A stretch of 64,000 bases of DNA, from positions 248,001 through 312,000 of the forward strand of contig CALVBT010000001.1 in assembly GCA_944325885.1 (NCBI GenBank). The letters are read 5' to 3'. Source of the DNA: Candidatus Gastranaerophilales bacterium (GTDB lineage Bacteria; Cyanobacteriota; Vampirovibrionia; Gastranaerophilales; Gastranaerophilaceae). The translations under genes and the position numbers were made by a program. Shown here one piece after another: positions 1-7,703 of the stretch. Each line of letters opens with the position of its first letter. Position 1 is the first letter of the stretch. The notes under the pieces are model-generated. The model made no database searches and had not been told where the DNA came from. It worked only from the letters and a program-made list of their open reading frames with translations.

Positions 1-251
1 ATGTTCAGTGCATTTTGATAAGAAATTATTGCTTTATCAAATTTTTTAAGGTTTTCGAGAACAATACCAGCGTTATAGTGTAATCTGGAGTCTTCGGGAA
101 AACGTTTTAGTAAATAATAGAGCTGCTTTAGAGCTTCTTCATTATAACCGTTTTCCATAAGTTCTATGGCAAGTTCTCTTCTTATTTTGAAGTTTGTCGG
201 GTCTTTTTCCAGATTGTCTGTGAGTTCGTTTATTTTTTCTGTATTGTTCAT
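1..251 (-). CDS. TPR-repeat protein, 3' part outside the window
   Basis: Reading in from an ATG at 249-251 gives about 83 residues with no stop before the window edge. The peptide begins MNNTEKINELTDNLEKD and continues with alternating helices such as EALKQLYYLLKRFPED and LHYNAGIVLENLKKFDKA. These carry the small and aromatic residue pattern of tetratricopeptide repeats, roughly residues 20-83. TPR domains are protein-protein scaffolds, and nothing shows the partner. No signal peptide is seen at this start. The C-terminal remainder lies before position 1. Confidence 0.75.
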   Translation of the reverse strand, partial: MNNTEKINELTDNLEKDPTNFKIRRELAIELMENGYNEEALKQLYYLLKRFPEDSRLHYNAGIVLENLKKFDKAIISYQNALN

Positions 252-308
252 AGTTAAATTTTAATGCTTTTTTAATGCTTTGGCAAAGATTTTATTTTCA
301 ATAATTGC

Positions 309-340
309 TTGACAATATTGCGATTTTACCGGATTATATA
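309..340 (+). promoter_or_regulatory. Candidate sigma-70 promoter upstream of the tRNA-Leu region
   Basis: A perfect TTGACA lies at 309-314. Weak -10 matches follow: GATTAT at 332-337 (17 bp spacing) or TATATA at 335-340. It points toward the duplicated element and tRNA-Leu. Its role as the tRNA promoter is inferred from position. Confidence 0.4.
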
Positions 341-407
341 TATACGTTATGTCAAGCTGGTTAGGATGTAAAAAGACTTCCTCAGTAATAATGCAAATTG
401 AAAATTA

Positions 408-575
408 AATACACGTAAGTTGAAAATTAAATAATTTGCCCTGGTGGCAGGAACCAAAGAGGGGCAAATGCAAGCAAAAACAATTAAGTATTGTTTTTGC
501 CAAGGCGGTCAGAACACACGAAGTGTTCCGCCACAATACACGTAAGTTGAAAATTAAATAATTTGCCCTGGTGGC
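408..575 (+). repeat. 41-bp direct repeat carrying a 5' fragment of tRNA-Leu, with a hairpin cassette between the copies
   Basis: Positions 408-448 are repeated exactly at 535-575. The second copy runs into the intact tRNA-Leu. The first copy ends 11 bases into the tRNA (GCCCTGGTGGC) and then diverges. The intervening DNA forms three inverted repeats. The first is 434-441 with 462-469, which encloses the tRNA fragment. The second is a perfect 11-bp stem, 474-484 with 490-500. The third is 504-508 plus 512-516 with 522-526 plus 528-532. This looks like a partial tRNA duplication or an inserted hairpin element rather than a functional tRNA. Confidence 0.7.
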
Positions 576-650
576 GGAATCGGTAGACGCGTCGGACTTA
601 AAATCCGATTGGACTCACCTCCAGTGCCAGTTCAAGTCTGGCTCAGGGCA
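565..650 (+). tRNA. tRNA-Leu (anticodon UAA)
   Basis: The 86-nt cloverleaf has acceptor strand GCCCTGG (565-571) pairing with 643-649 and discriminator A at 650. The anticodon arm is TCGGA-CTTAAAA-TCCGA with anticodon TAA at 599-601. It has a long class II variable arm and a T-arm containing GTTCAAGTC. The 3' CCA is not encoded, since ATC follows. It decodes UUA and UUG leucine codons, abundant in this AT-rich DNA. A terminator follows directly. Confidence 0.95.
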
Positions 651-656
651 ATCTTT

Positions 657-686
657 AAAGGAACTCGAAAGAGTTCCTTTTCTTGT
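657..686 (+). terminator. Rho-independent terminator of tRNA-Leu
   Basis: A 10-bp stem, AAAGGAACTC (657-666) with GAGTTCCTTT (671-680), closes a GAAA tetraloop and is followed by TTCTTGTTT. Confidence 0.85.
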
Positions 687-721
687 TTCTATGGTAATTT
701 ATAAAAATTTTATCTAAAAAA

Positions 722-746
722 TGAACAAAAATTTTTTTTATTCGTT
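722..746 (+). promoter_or_regulatory. Candidate ECF-sigma promoter of the anti-sigma/sigma/Spy operon
   Basis: TGAAC at 722-726 is separated by 16 bp from CGTT at 743-746, the usual -35 GAAC / -10 CGTN layout of ECF sigma factors. It lies just upstream of the operon encoding an ECF sigma factor, so autoregulation is likely but inferred. A Shine-Dalgarno AAGGA follows at 757-761. Confidence 0.5.
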
Positions 747-771
747 ATAGTAAATGTAAGGAATAAAAACA

Positions 772-1128
772 ATGGAAAATCAAAGCGAAAAAAAATGTAA
801 CGGATACGAGGCAATGTTCACTTTCTTGAGTGAAGAAGACTTTAAAGAACATCTCAAAGTTTGTGAAGATTGTGCAAAAGAGCATGCAAGAATGGAAAAG
901 GTGTCTGCTCTTATACAGGAAGCCAAACCCTATATAAAAGAAAAGAAAAAGAACTTCAGGGTTCTTGTTACGGCTGCAGCCTTCTTTGTTGCTGTTTTTG
1001 CGACATTGAGCGTGCCATTGTGCATGGTCGGTGTTGATATGTATGACAATATGGTGGCTCAAAATACGCCAAGCGTAGAAGAGCTTGGGCTGCCTGTTGA
1101 TGAATATGGGTTGTTATATATAGAATAG
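772..1128 (+). CDS. Membrane-anchored zinc-finger anti-sigma factor
   Basis: This 118-residue protein probably holds the downstream ECF sigma factor inactive at the membrane. Its cytoplasmic N-terminus carries Cys9 and the H27-x3-C31-x2-C34 signature of the ZAS anti-sigma domain. One hydrophobic membrane segment spans about residues 62-88, leaving a short outer tail of about 30 residues. The ATG has AAGGA about 10 bases upstream. The sigma gene starts 4 bases after the stop, so the pair is translationally coupled. The order anti-sigma then sigma is the reverse of the commonest arrangement. Identification rests on motif plus neighbour; the inducing stress is not visible, though a Spy-like gene follows. 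Confidence 0.8.
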   Translation: MENQSEKKCNGYEAMFTFLSEEDFKEHLKVCEDCAKEHARMEKVSALIQEAKPYIKEKKKNFRVLVTAAAFFVAVFATLSVPLCMVGVDMYDNMVAQNTPSVEELGLPVDEYGLLYIE

Positions 1129-1132
1129 AAAT

Positions 1133-1630
1133 ATGGACTTAAAAGAAATAATCTCAAATCACGGCTCTACCGTGAGGAATATCATAAAACGCATTACAAA
1201 TGAACACAATGAGGATCTTGAACAGGAGATCTACACAAAAATCTGGAAAAATTCTGATAAATATCAGGAAAAAGGTTCTATTCAGGCATGGATAAGGACT
1301 ATAAGCGCAAATCTGTCAAAAGACTATCTAAAGTCTTCTCAAAAAAAACTATCTGACAATTCTACAAATGACGAAACTGTTCTGTCATTTGTACAGGATT
1401 CAAAAGATACACCGGAATCTCTTTTGATAAAAAGAGAACGCCAGAAAATGATTTCTGCGGCTATAAACAATCTAAAGCCTAAGTTTAGAGAAGTTATTAT
1501 GCTATACGAAATCGAAAACCAGTCGTACGAAGATATCTCACAAAAGTTAAAATGTCCTATAGGTACTGTAAAATCTCGTTTATATAATGCAAAAAAAGAA
1601 CTGGCTTTTGCATTACAAGAATTAATGTAG
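1133..1630 (+). CDS. ECF-type RNA polymerase sigma factor
   Basis: At 165 residues it is typical of group 4 sigma factors. Region 2 covers about residues 20-75 (DLEQEIYTKIWKN, then a helix with IQAWIRTISANLSKDYL) and binds the -10 element. Region 4 covers about 110-160, with a helix-turn-helix in SYEDISQKLKCPIGTVKSRL that reads the -35. Regions 1 and 3 are absent, as expected. It follows its presumed anti-sigma factor by 4 bp and precedes the Spy-like gene by 15 bp. A TGAAC-N16-CGTT promoter upstream of the operon is a plausible self-target. The exact ECF subgroup cannot be assigned by eye. Confidence 0.9.
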   Translation: MDLKEIISNHGSTVRNIIKRITNEHNEDLEQEIYTKIWKNSDKYQEKGSIQAWIRTISANLSKDYLKSSQKKLSDNSTNDETVLSFVQDSKDTPESLLIKRERQKMISAAINNLKPKFREVIMLYEIENQSYEDISQKLKCPIGTVKSRLYNAKKELAFALQELM

Positions 1631-1645
1631 AAAGGATAAATTAAT

Positions 1646-2206
1646 ATGAAAAAATCTTTGGTAATTGCAGGTTTAGCTGCAGCAGTTATGATGTCAACTT
1701 CTATGTCTTATGCTCAAACAGTAGCTACACCAACAGAAAAAGCTCCTGCTAAAGCAGAAAAGCAGCTCCCTGAAAAAGGTGATTTTAAAAAGCACAAAGA
1801 AGGCAAAATGAAGCCGCAAAGACCTAATCTGGATGAACGTCTTAAATTAACCGAAGAACAAAAACAAAAGGCTCACGAAATCAGAATGGACGGCCATAAA
1901 AAAATGAAGCCTGTTTTTGAAAAAATGAAAGCTAAAAAGGCAGAAATAAAAGAAGTTAAAAACAGCAATATGTCTGAAGAAAAGAAAGCAAAGAAAATTG
2001 CTTCTTTGAAAAAGGATTTGAAAAAATTAAAACAAGAAGCTAGAAAAATCCAGATGGAAAACACAAAACAGTTTGAAGCAATCCTGACACCTGAACAAAA
2101 AGCAGAGTTTGAAAAAATCAAACAAGAAGGACGAGAAAGAGCAAAAATGCGTCATATGCAAAAACATGCCCGTCCTTTACCTCAAAATGATGCAGTAAAA
2201 AAATAA
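1646..2206 (+). CDS. Spy/CpxP-like periplasmic LTxxQ-motif protein
   Basis: The 186-residue exported protein has a signal peptide (about residues 1-23, ending SMSYAQ) and a highly charged helical body. Two LTxxQ motifs, LTEEQ near residue 72 and LTPEQ near 151, are the hallmark of the Spy/CpxP/ZraP family. That family comprises small periplasmic chaperones or sensors induced by envelope or metal stress. The middle is a Lys/Glu-rich coiled-coil-like stretch, and the C-terminus is His/Met/Arg-rich (MRHMQKHARP), which could bind metal. It is the third gene of the anti-sigma/ECF operon, making it either a regulon output or an extra periplasmic sensor. Both roles are inferred. Confidence 0.8.
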   Translation: MKKSLVIAGLAAAVMMSTSMSYAQTVATPTEKAPAKAEKQLPEKGDFKKHKEGKMKPQRPNLDERLKLTEEQKQKAHEIRMDGHKKMKPVFEKMKAKKAEIKEVKNSNMSEEKKAKKIASLKKDLKKLKQEARKIQMENTKQFEAILTPEQKAEFEKIKQEGRERAKMRHMQKHARPLPQNDAVKK

Positions 2207-2227
2207 TAAATACTGTTTGAATTTTCT

Positions 2228-2260
2228 AACAGCCCCCTTTGTCATAGGGGGCTGTTTTAT
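2228..2260 (+). terminator. Terminator of the ECF/Spy operon
   Basis: A perfect 10-bp stem, AACAGCCCCC (2228-2237) with GGGGGCTGTT (2247-2256), is followed by TTTATGTTAAT. The U-run is short but the stem is strong. Confidence 0.8.
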
Positions 2261-2300
2261 GTTAATATTGTTTTGTCATATTAGGGAGTGACTAGAGAAC

Positions 2301-2996
2301 ATGCATAAGTTTGTTTTGACATTAATAACTTTTGTTCTTCTGTCTGTTAATGTCTGTCTTTCAGCGGAAGATGAACTGCGTTTGGACAAGGCTATATATC
2401 ATCAATCTGCTGTTATGAAAACGGGTTTTCGCCTTTTAAACTCTAATCTTTATGACAAAAGAATTACATTTTATTACACGGTTGAGTCAAAACCAAGAGT
2501 AATCATAAACGACAGAGCCAAAAGAATAACGATTACAAAGGGCGTTTTGCCTTATATAGACAACGAAGATGAAATGGCTGCTGTTTTGAGTACGGCTATT
2601 GCTCATCTTATGGATGTCCATGGCGGATTTTTCAGAAGATTTTCTATGAGTTTTTCTCCCAGAAAATATGAAGTAAAGGCTGATAAAAGGGCTGTCGATT
2701 TGATGGTGAATGCCGGATACAATCCTGTCGCTCTTATCATTCTAATCAACAAAACAGCAAAGCAGCCCAGTTGGTTTGAGTATAATATTTTTCATCACAG
2801 GGGATCTGAGCGTGTTGCTTATTTGTACCAGTATATTTATGAAAAATATCCTCTGTTCCTTGCAAAGAATGAATATCTTGCATCGCCATATTATCAAAAT
2901 TTTTTGTATACAACAAAGACTCAAAGAAAAAATGTAAGAATGCTCAGAGAAGAGCTGATTAAACGAGATAGAACAAAGCCGATAAATACAAAATGA
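2301..2996 (+). CDS. Secreted M48-like peptidase paralogue with a degenerate active site
   Basis: This 231-residue protein has a signal peptide (about 1-22) and is clearly homologous along its length to the M48-type protein at 3937. They share DELRLDK at the mature N-terminus, DKR-TFYY, the segment before the metal site and VDLMVNAGYNPVA. At the zinc site, where the neighbour has HEISH, this copy reads TAIAH (residues 98-102), so the first His and catalytic Glu are gone. The second His and the downstream ExKAD segment remain. Loss of those residues should abolish zinc proteolysis, so it may be a pseudoenzyme partner or regulator. Its stop is followed one base later by the next gene. Confidence 0.75.
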   Translation: MHKFVLTLITFVLLSVNVCLSAEDELRLDKAIYHQSAVMKTGFRLLNSNLYDKRITFYYTVESKPRVIINDRAKRITITKGVLPYIDNEDEMAAVLSTAIAHLMDVHGGFFRRFSMSFSPRKYEVKADKRAVDLMVNAGYNPVALIILINKTAKQPSWFEYNIFHHRGSERVAYLYQYIYEKYPLFLAKNEYLASPYYQNFLYTTKTQRKNVRMLREELIKRDRTKPINTK

Positions 2997-2997
2997 G

Positions 2998-3861
2998 ATG
3001 ATTGTAAATATGAAAAAATTTGTTAGTTTTTTATTACTTTTTATTTGTTTATTTTCGCACACAGGCACAGCTGTGTGGGCAGCTTTCGGAAATAAAAACA
3101 GTGTGATAAAATCTGGGATTTCTAAAAACGTAAAAAGAGAAATTCCAAAAAGAAAAAAATATCAGCCAGTATTGATAGAAGACGAAGCTGTAAACGAGCT
3201 GTCATCTGTAAAAAAGAATAAAGTTAAATATAAAGAGCAAATTGTTGCTGATGACACTCTGGCTACACTTCCTGCTAAAACAAAATCTGCAAAAAGAAAA
3301 TATAAAAACACTATATTAAATGATGAAAAAATAGTTTTTTCTGAAAATGAAGCAAATTTTAAAAGACCTGTATATACGGGGAAATTTAAAACAGAAAACG
3401 GCGTGGCTGTTATGTTAAAGCCTGTTGGCAAAATTAGCACAAAAAACAGCAAAATTGTATTGAAAAAGGGGAATAAATCTGAAAAGTATAATATGCCGTA
3501 CCCGTATATAGGTGACAGGGTCGCATTTAAGGTTGTTAATGATGTAAAAAAAGACGGTCAGCTGTTAATAGCTAAAGATACTATTGTTTATGCAAAAATA
3601 GCAGAGGTTTCTCCTAGAGCTATGGGTGGTGCGCCTGCTGAAATGACAATAGAAAGTTTTGAAATGTATGATAAAAAAGGCAATCTTGTTCCTTTAGACG
3701 GACAAATAGCCAGCAGCGGTTATTCTCTGTCTTTTTGGATAGGGCTTGCAGAACTGGCAACAACTCCGTTTTTGTTCGGACTTGCTGTTCCTCTGCTTAG
3801 ACTTTTACCAGGCGGCCAGGCTGTAATTTCACCGAGAAAGAATTATGTAGTATATTATTAA
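2998..3861 (+). CDS. Secreted protein with C-terminal beta-domain, paired with the M48-like gene
   Basis: I do not recognise a named family. The 287-residue product has a signal peptide (start at 2998, or at the ATG at 3010 giving MKKFVSFLL), then a Lys/Ser-rich low-complexity stretch to about residue 120. A folded domain follows: a GDRVAFKVVNDVKKDG segment, I-A-K-D-T-I and GGAPAEM motifs, a hydrophobic stretch near 245-270 and a terminal YVVYY. The VxNDVxKDG...I-x-K-x-T...GG-P-EM pattern recurs in the protein at 4629 and more loosely at 5253, so the three are paralogues. It is almost contiguous with the peptidase-like gene before it, suggesting a functional pair in the periplasm. Confidence 0.7.
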   Translation: MIVNMKKFVSFLLLFICLFSHTGTAVWAAFGNKNSVIKSGISKNVKREIPKRKKYQPVLIEDEAVNELSSVKKNKVKYKEQIVADDTLATLPAKTKSAKRKYKNTILNDEKIVFSENEANFKRPVYTGKFKTENGVAVMLKPVGKISTKNSKIVLKKGNKSEKYNMPYPYIGDRVAFKVVNDVKKDGQLLIAKDTIVYAKIAEVSPRAMGGAPAEMTIESFEMYDKKGNLVPLDGQIASSGYSLSFWIGLAELATTPFLFGLAVPLLRLLPGGQAVISPRKNYVVYY

Positions 3862-3875
3862 ATCAATGTTATTTA

Positions 3876-3905
3876 TTGACTTTTTGTAAGTAAGACTTTT
3901 AAAAT
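3876..3905 (+). promoter_or_regulatory. Candidate promoter of the second M48/beta-domain unit
   Basis: TTGACT (3876-3881) is followed after 18 bp by TAAAAT (3900-3905), about 30 bp upstream of the M48 start. Confidence 0.4.
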
Positions 3906-3936
3906 TAGATATGCAGTATTAGTTGTGGAGAAATAT

Positions 3937-4614
3937 ATGAAAAAGTTTTTTTGTTTATTGGTATTGTTGATGGTTTCTGCCTCAGGCGTTTTTGCGGATG
4001 AATTAAGACTGGACAAAGAAACACAGTATCAGAAAAAGATTATGCAAATTGGTTTTAGGATACTTAATGCAAATCAGATAGACAAAAGAATGACTTTTTA
4101 TTATTCAACAAATAAAGATGTAAACGCTGTAACTTACCTTTCTTCAAAACAGATAGCTGTTTATAAAGGAATATTGCCGTTTTTAGATTCTGATGATGAG
4201 TTGGCAGCAGTAATTGCTCATGAAATTTCACACGGTATTGAGGCTCATAAAGGACTCTGGCGCAGAATAGTTATGAGTTCAAACTCAAAGGCTTATGAAT
4301 TCAAAGCAGATAAAAACGGTGTGGATTTAATGGTAAATGCAGGTTATAACCCTGTGGCAATGATAGTTATGCTCAATAAGATTTCAGCAGAACCGTGCTG
4401 GTTTGAGGTTTCAAGTTCTCATCCCGGTGGAATACAGCGACTTGTATCTATTTATGAATACATATATTCTAAATATCCGGAGTATCTTATAGATAATGAT
4501 TACAAAAATAACTTGTATTATCAAAATTTCTTGCTTACAACTAAAGAAGACAGAAAAGAAATCAGAGAAAAATATCTGAAGAAAAACACCTTGCCTGTTA
4601 ACAGCAAAAAATAA
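3937..4614 (+). CDS. M48-family zinc metallopeptidase, secreted
   Basis: The 225-residue protein has a signal peptide (1-20, VFA before DELRLD) and the gluzincin motif HEISH at residues 95-99. A third ligand candidate is Glu121 in EFKAD, with an SHPGG...R segment near 150 typical of M48 proteases (BepA, LoiP, HtpX relatives). It probably cleaves misfolded outer-membrane or periplasmic proteins. I chose ATG 3937 rather than the upstream GTG 3925 because GGAG at 3927-3930 is correctly spaced for it and it gives a normal signal peptide. It is shorter than BepA, with no TPR domain. It is the intact member of a tandem pair with 2301-2996, and 14 bp separate it from the next gene. Confidence 0.85.
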   Translation: MKKFFCLLVLLMVSASGVFADELRLDKETQYQKKIMQIGFRILNANQIDKRMTFYYSTNKDVNAVTYLSSKQIAVYKGILPFLDSDDELAAVIAHEISHGIEAHKGLWRRIVMSSNSKAYEFKADKNGVDLMVNAGYNPVAMIVMLNKISAEPCWFEVSSSHPGGIQRLVSIYEYIYSKYPEYLIDNDYKNNLYYQNFLLTTKEDRKEIREKYLKKNTLPVNSKK

Positions 4615-4628
4615 GTAGAGCAGATGTT

Positions 4629-5204
4629 ATGGTTTTGAAAAAACAAATATTATTACTCTTTTCTGTTTTTATGGTTTTTGCTTTTTGTTCAAAAGCTTTT
4701 GCTGCAATGCCTGTTTATACTGACGAAATACCACAGGAATATATTGATCAGGTTAAAGCAAGAAAAGAAATAAATAAAAAAATAGAAAAGTATGAAAAAA
4801 TTTATGATAAAGATTCGGCAGTAGCTGTGGTTTTGTACAATCCACAAAAAGTGCCGGTTGTGTTTGAATTAAAAAGTAAGGACAGGCAGGCTTTCACCGA
4901 GGTAATCAGTCCTAGAATCAATGACATTTTGGATTTTGTAGTAGCAAATGATGTCGTAAAAGATGGAAGTGTCATTATAAAGAAAGGAACTCCGGCAAAA
5001 GGTGTTGTTAGAGATGTGTTTGTAAACTTTGGCGGGTCGTTTGGTTCTCCGTCAGAGATGAAAGTTTCAGGTTTTACCACCACGGATGTTAATAACAATA
5101 GGGTGAATTTGTATGGTGATGCTACATTTAACTGTACTTGTATCTGGTCGGTATTTAATACAAATTTGAAAAAAAACACCCGTTTTACTGTATATTACAA
5201 ATAA
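4629..5204 (+). CDS. Secreted beta-domain protein, partner of the M48 peptidase
   Basis: This 191-residue protein of unknown function has a signal peptide (about 1-26, ending AFA). The segment from residue 60 to the C-terminus matches the 2998-3861 product: VVANDVVKDGSVIIKKGTPA, then VNFGGSFGSPSEMKVSGF, ending FTVYYK. It lacks the long low-complexity linker of that paralogue. The repeated order peptidase then beta-domain protein, twice in succession, shows that a two-gene unit was duplicated and suggests the products act together. Two cysteines near 168-170 (CTC) are the only ones outside the leader. Confidence 0.7.
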   Translation: MVLKKQILLLFSVFMVFAFCSKAFAAMPVYTDEIPQEYIDQVKARKEINKKIEKYEKIYDKDSAVAVVLYNPQKVPVVFELKSKDRQAFTEVISPRINDILDFVVANDVVKDGSVIIKKGTPAKGVVRDVFVNFGGSFGSPSEMKVSGFTTTDVNNNRVNLYGDATFNCTCIWSVFNTNLKKNTRFTVYYK

Positions 5205-5252
5205 ATTCTTTACATACGTGATTTAATTCTTTTTGTGGGGTAAAATTTTAGT

Positions 5253-6425
5253 ATGAAAAGATTTATTTCCTATTTTTTGTTAATATGCTTTTTGTCTTCT
5301 TTTTCAGGTGCTGATTATGTATTTGCCGCTGTGTCACCTGTGTCAGAAGCAGCTGATGCTCAGGTAAACAGTCCTTCTGAAGAAACTTTTAAAGGAAGAG
5401 CTGAAATTAACGATAAGCTCGAGAAACAAAATAAAGAGCTTTTTACGGGAGAAATAGACCAGCTCGAAGCAAAAGATGTTATTAAAATGACGGTTTCTCA
5501 AGTGTTGAGTTCCGGATATACAGAAGAAGGCGATGAGTTTTTTGCAGAAATTACGAGTGAAGTTGAAGGTGACAAAGGTGTAATTCTTCCTTCCGGTACA
5601 ATTGCCCATGGCAGTGTAAAGGAAATACAGGATTCTAAAAGACTAGGCAGAGATGCCTGGATAGAGGTTAGTTTTGATTATTTGATTACTCCTGACGGAA
5701 GAGAAATTCCGATTGAAGGAAAAATGAGTACAAAACTCAATCCTGTTGTCGGAACAAGTAAAGTAATAGCAAAAAGTGCAGGCTATACAGCAGTAGGCGG
5801 TGTAGTAGGCGGTTTTCTTGCTCTTAATATGTTTGGGCTTCCTGCTGCTGTTGCAAGCCAAGGGTACACGCTTGCCGGCGGTGCTGCAGTCGGCGGTGCT
5901 GTCGGATTGGGTATGGCACTTTACCGTAAGGGCAAAGATGTTTTAATCTCTCCCGGTGATGAAATCAGGGTGAAAATTACAAAGGGTGTAGAACTGCCTG
6001 TATTTAAAACAGAAGCTCTAAAACAAAAAGAGTTTGTCTGCGACGGTTTGAATGTAAAAATTACAAATATTGATTACGGCGAAGATCCTTTTGGTGAAAA
6101 AAATACAATAACTATTGCTATTGTTATTACAAACCTTACTGACAAATATTTTACCGGTTTTGATATTTCACTTGTGAATGATTTGAATGCGTCTTTTTAT
6201 CCTTCTGTTTTTGGTGATACAACAATAATGTTTTCTAAAATTAAGCCGGGTGACAGGGTTGCAGGTCGCATTTCTTTTTCAGTTGATAACATAAAAAGAA
6301 AACACTGGCTTGTCTTTTATGACAGAATAAATCGCAAACCTGTTGCAAAACTCTCTATTGACAATGCGTATAGAGAAATTCAGGCTAAAAAGAAGAAAAA
6401 TAAACGGAAAAAGAAAAATGCCTAA
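5253..6425 (+). CDS. Envelope protein with beta-domain and glycine-zipper membrane segment
   Basis: No family name is assigned. The 390-residue product has a signal peptide (about 1-26) and an N-terminal beta-domain near 75-165, with LPSGTIAHGSVKEI and PDGREIPIEGK segments like its two upstream relatives. A Gly/Ala/Val-rich stretch follows at about 172-225 (GGVVGGFLA, GGAAVGGAVGLGM), resembling a glycine zipper or membrane hairpin. A second beta-rich domain covers about 245-370, and the lysine-rich tail ends KKKKNKRKKKNA. It closes the cluster and overlaps the convergent gene's stop by 4 bp, with no terminator between. It is probably inner-membrane or periplasmic. Confidence 0.65.
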   Translation: MKRFISYFLLICFLSSFSGADYVFAAVSPVSEAADAQVNSPSEETFKGRAEINDKLEKQNKELFTGEIDQLEAKDVIKMTVSQVLSSGYTEEGDEFFAEITSEVEGDKGVILPSGTIAHGSVKEIQDSKRLGRDAWIEVSFDYLITPDGREIPIEGKMSTKLNPVVGTSKVIAKSAGYTAVGGVVGGFLALNMFGLPAAVASQGYTLAGGAAVGGAVGLGMALYRKGKDVLISPGDEIRVKITKGVELPVFKTEALKQKEFVCDGLNVKITNIDYGEDPFGEKNTITIAIVITNLTDKYFTGFDISLVNDLNASFYPSVFGDTTIMFSKIKPGDRVAGRISFSVDNIKRKHWLVFYDRINRKPVAKLSIDNAYREIQAKKKKNKRKKKNA

Positions 6426-7186
6426 ACAGGATTGTTGACCCCGTATCCGAACATTGCAAAATCGTATTTTACAGGGTCATTAGGGTCAAATTCTTTTAGA
6501 TTCTCCATTAGTTCGACAACAGATGTATAGTCGTTTTGTTTGCGATGCAAAAGTCCCAGTTTCCTTGATATTTTTGCAACATGCACATCAAGAGGTATCA
6601 TAAGCTCTGATTTTGGCATAAAGTTCCAGATTCCTAAATCAACCTCTCCGTTTCTTATCATCCATCTTAAATACATATTCAGGCGTTTGCAGGCACTTTT
6701 CTTTTTCGGGTTTGGCAAAAGATGATAAAACCCTTTTGTCACAGGGAGTGTCACCCTTGCATAAAAATAATCAACAGCAGTTTGGAGCATTCCTTCCACT
6801 GTTTTATGTTCTTGCCAGCCATAAGCGAATAAAGATTCTAGCGATTCTTTTTCTGTGTACAATGTCTTTAATATAAGCATAATTTGTACAAGGTCAATCC
6901 CTACAGAAAATCTGTAATCAAAATTATCAAGAGCGTGGTTTGATTCATCGAATGCCATGACAAATTTGTAGGGAGCGTTATTCATTATTTCAAAAAGCGT
7001 ATTGAGCTTTGATATGAACACTTCTCTTTTTCCGTATGCAAAAATAGAAGCAAGGAATCCTGCAATTTCTATGTCCTTTTTGTCTTTAAATCTATGCGGA
7101 AACTGCACAGGGTCGTCTTTTATAAAATCTTTTGTTTCATAAGTTTCAACAAGTGTATCCAGATATTCTTTTGTTTTTAAATCCAT
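6422..7186 (-). CDS. TIGR02757 (DUF2400) family protein
   Basis: The 254-residue protein has the family's conserved segments: GFLASIFAYGKRE near residue 43, LNMYLRWMIRNGEVDLGIW near 170, PLDVHVAKISRKLGL near 197 and DPNDPVKYDFAMFGYG near the C-terminus. The family's molecular function is not established. Its helical pattern faintly recalls HhH-GPD DNA glycosylases, but I see no convincing catalytic residue. It starts one base after the tadA stop, so the two are co-transcribed. Its 3' end overlaps the convergent 5253-6425 gene by 4 bp. Confidence 0.85.
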   Translation of the reverse strand: MDLKTKEYLDTLVETYETKDFIKDDPVQFPHRFKDKKDIEIAGFLASIFAYGKREVFISKLNTLFEIMNNAPYKFVMAFDESNHALDNFDYRFSVGIDLVQIMLILKTLYTEKESLESLFAYGWQEHKTVEGMLQTAVDYFYARVTLPVTKGFYHLLPNPKKKSACKRLNMYLRWMIRNGEVDLGIWNFMPKSELMIPLDVHVAKISRKLGLLHRKQNDYTSVVELMENLKEFDPNDPVKYDFAMFGYGVNNPV

Positions 7187-7187
7187 C

Positions 7188-7625
7188 TTATTTTTCTCTT
7201 ATTGCTGCAAAATAATCGTTTAAAATCTTATTGTTCTCAAGCTCCATTATACCCCCTTTGTAATTAAGTTTCGAGCCTGTGTTTTTGATAATTTCGGGCA
7301 TGGTGCTTATTGCTCCGTACAAGCTGTCGTAGCTTCCGAAGTATAAGTTTTCTATTCTTGATTGGATAATGGCCCAGAGGCACATAGGACAGGGTTCAAG
7401 AGTTACATACAAGTCGCATCCTGTGAGCCGCCAGTTGGACAGCACTTTAGAGGCTTGTCTTATGCATAAAATTTCTGCGTGTGCTGTGACATCCTGTGTT
7501 TTTTCTTTTTCGTTGTGAAATGCTGCAATGATTTCGCCATTTTTAACAATTACTGCACCTACCGGCAGGTCAGTACCCGAGTTTTGTGCGATATCAATGG
7601 CTTTTTCCATAAATTTTATGTTCAT
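7188..7625 (-). CDS. tadA: tRNA-specific adenosine-34 deaminase TadA
   Basis: TadA deaminates wobble adenosine to inosine in tRNA-Arg(ACG), letting one tRNA read CGU, CGC and CGA. At 145 residues it has the zinc and catalytic motif HAE (49-51) and PCPMC (78-82), plus the N-terminal PVGAVIV strand that distinguishes TadA-like deaminases. It is slightly shorter than E. coli TadA (167). A guanine or cytosine deaminase of the same fold is the main alternative, but the overall match favours TadA. It is the first gene of a two-gene minus-strand operon. Confidence 0.85.
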   Translation of the reverse strand: MNIKFMEKAIDIAQNSGTDLPVGAVIVKNGEIIAAFHNEKEKTQDVTAHAEILCIRQASKVLSNWRLTGCDLYVTLEPCPMCLWAIIQSRIENLYFGSYDSLYGAISTMPEIIKNTGSKLNYKGGIMELENNKILNDYFAAIREK

Positions 7626-7703
7626 ATTATTTTTAATATATTACAAAATATTACAAAATCGGCAAATTTTTTTTCATTTTTGTAATATTTCGTAATAAAA
7701 AGC

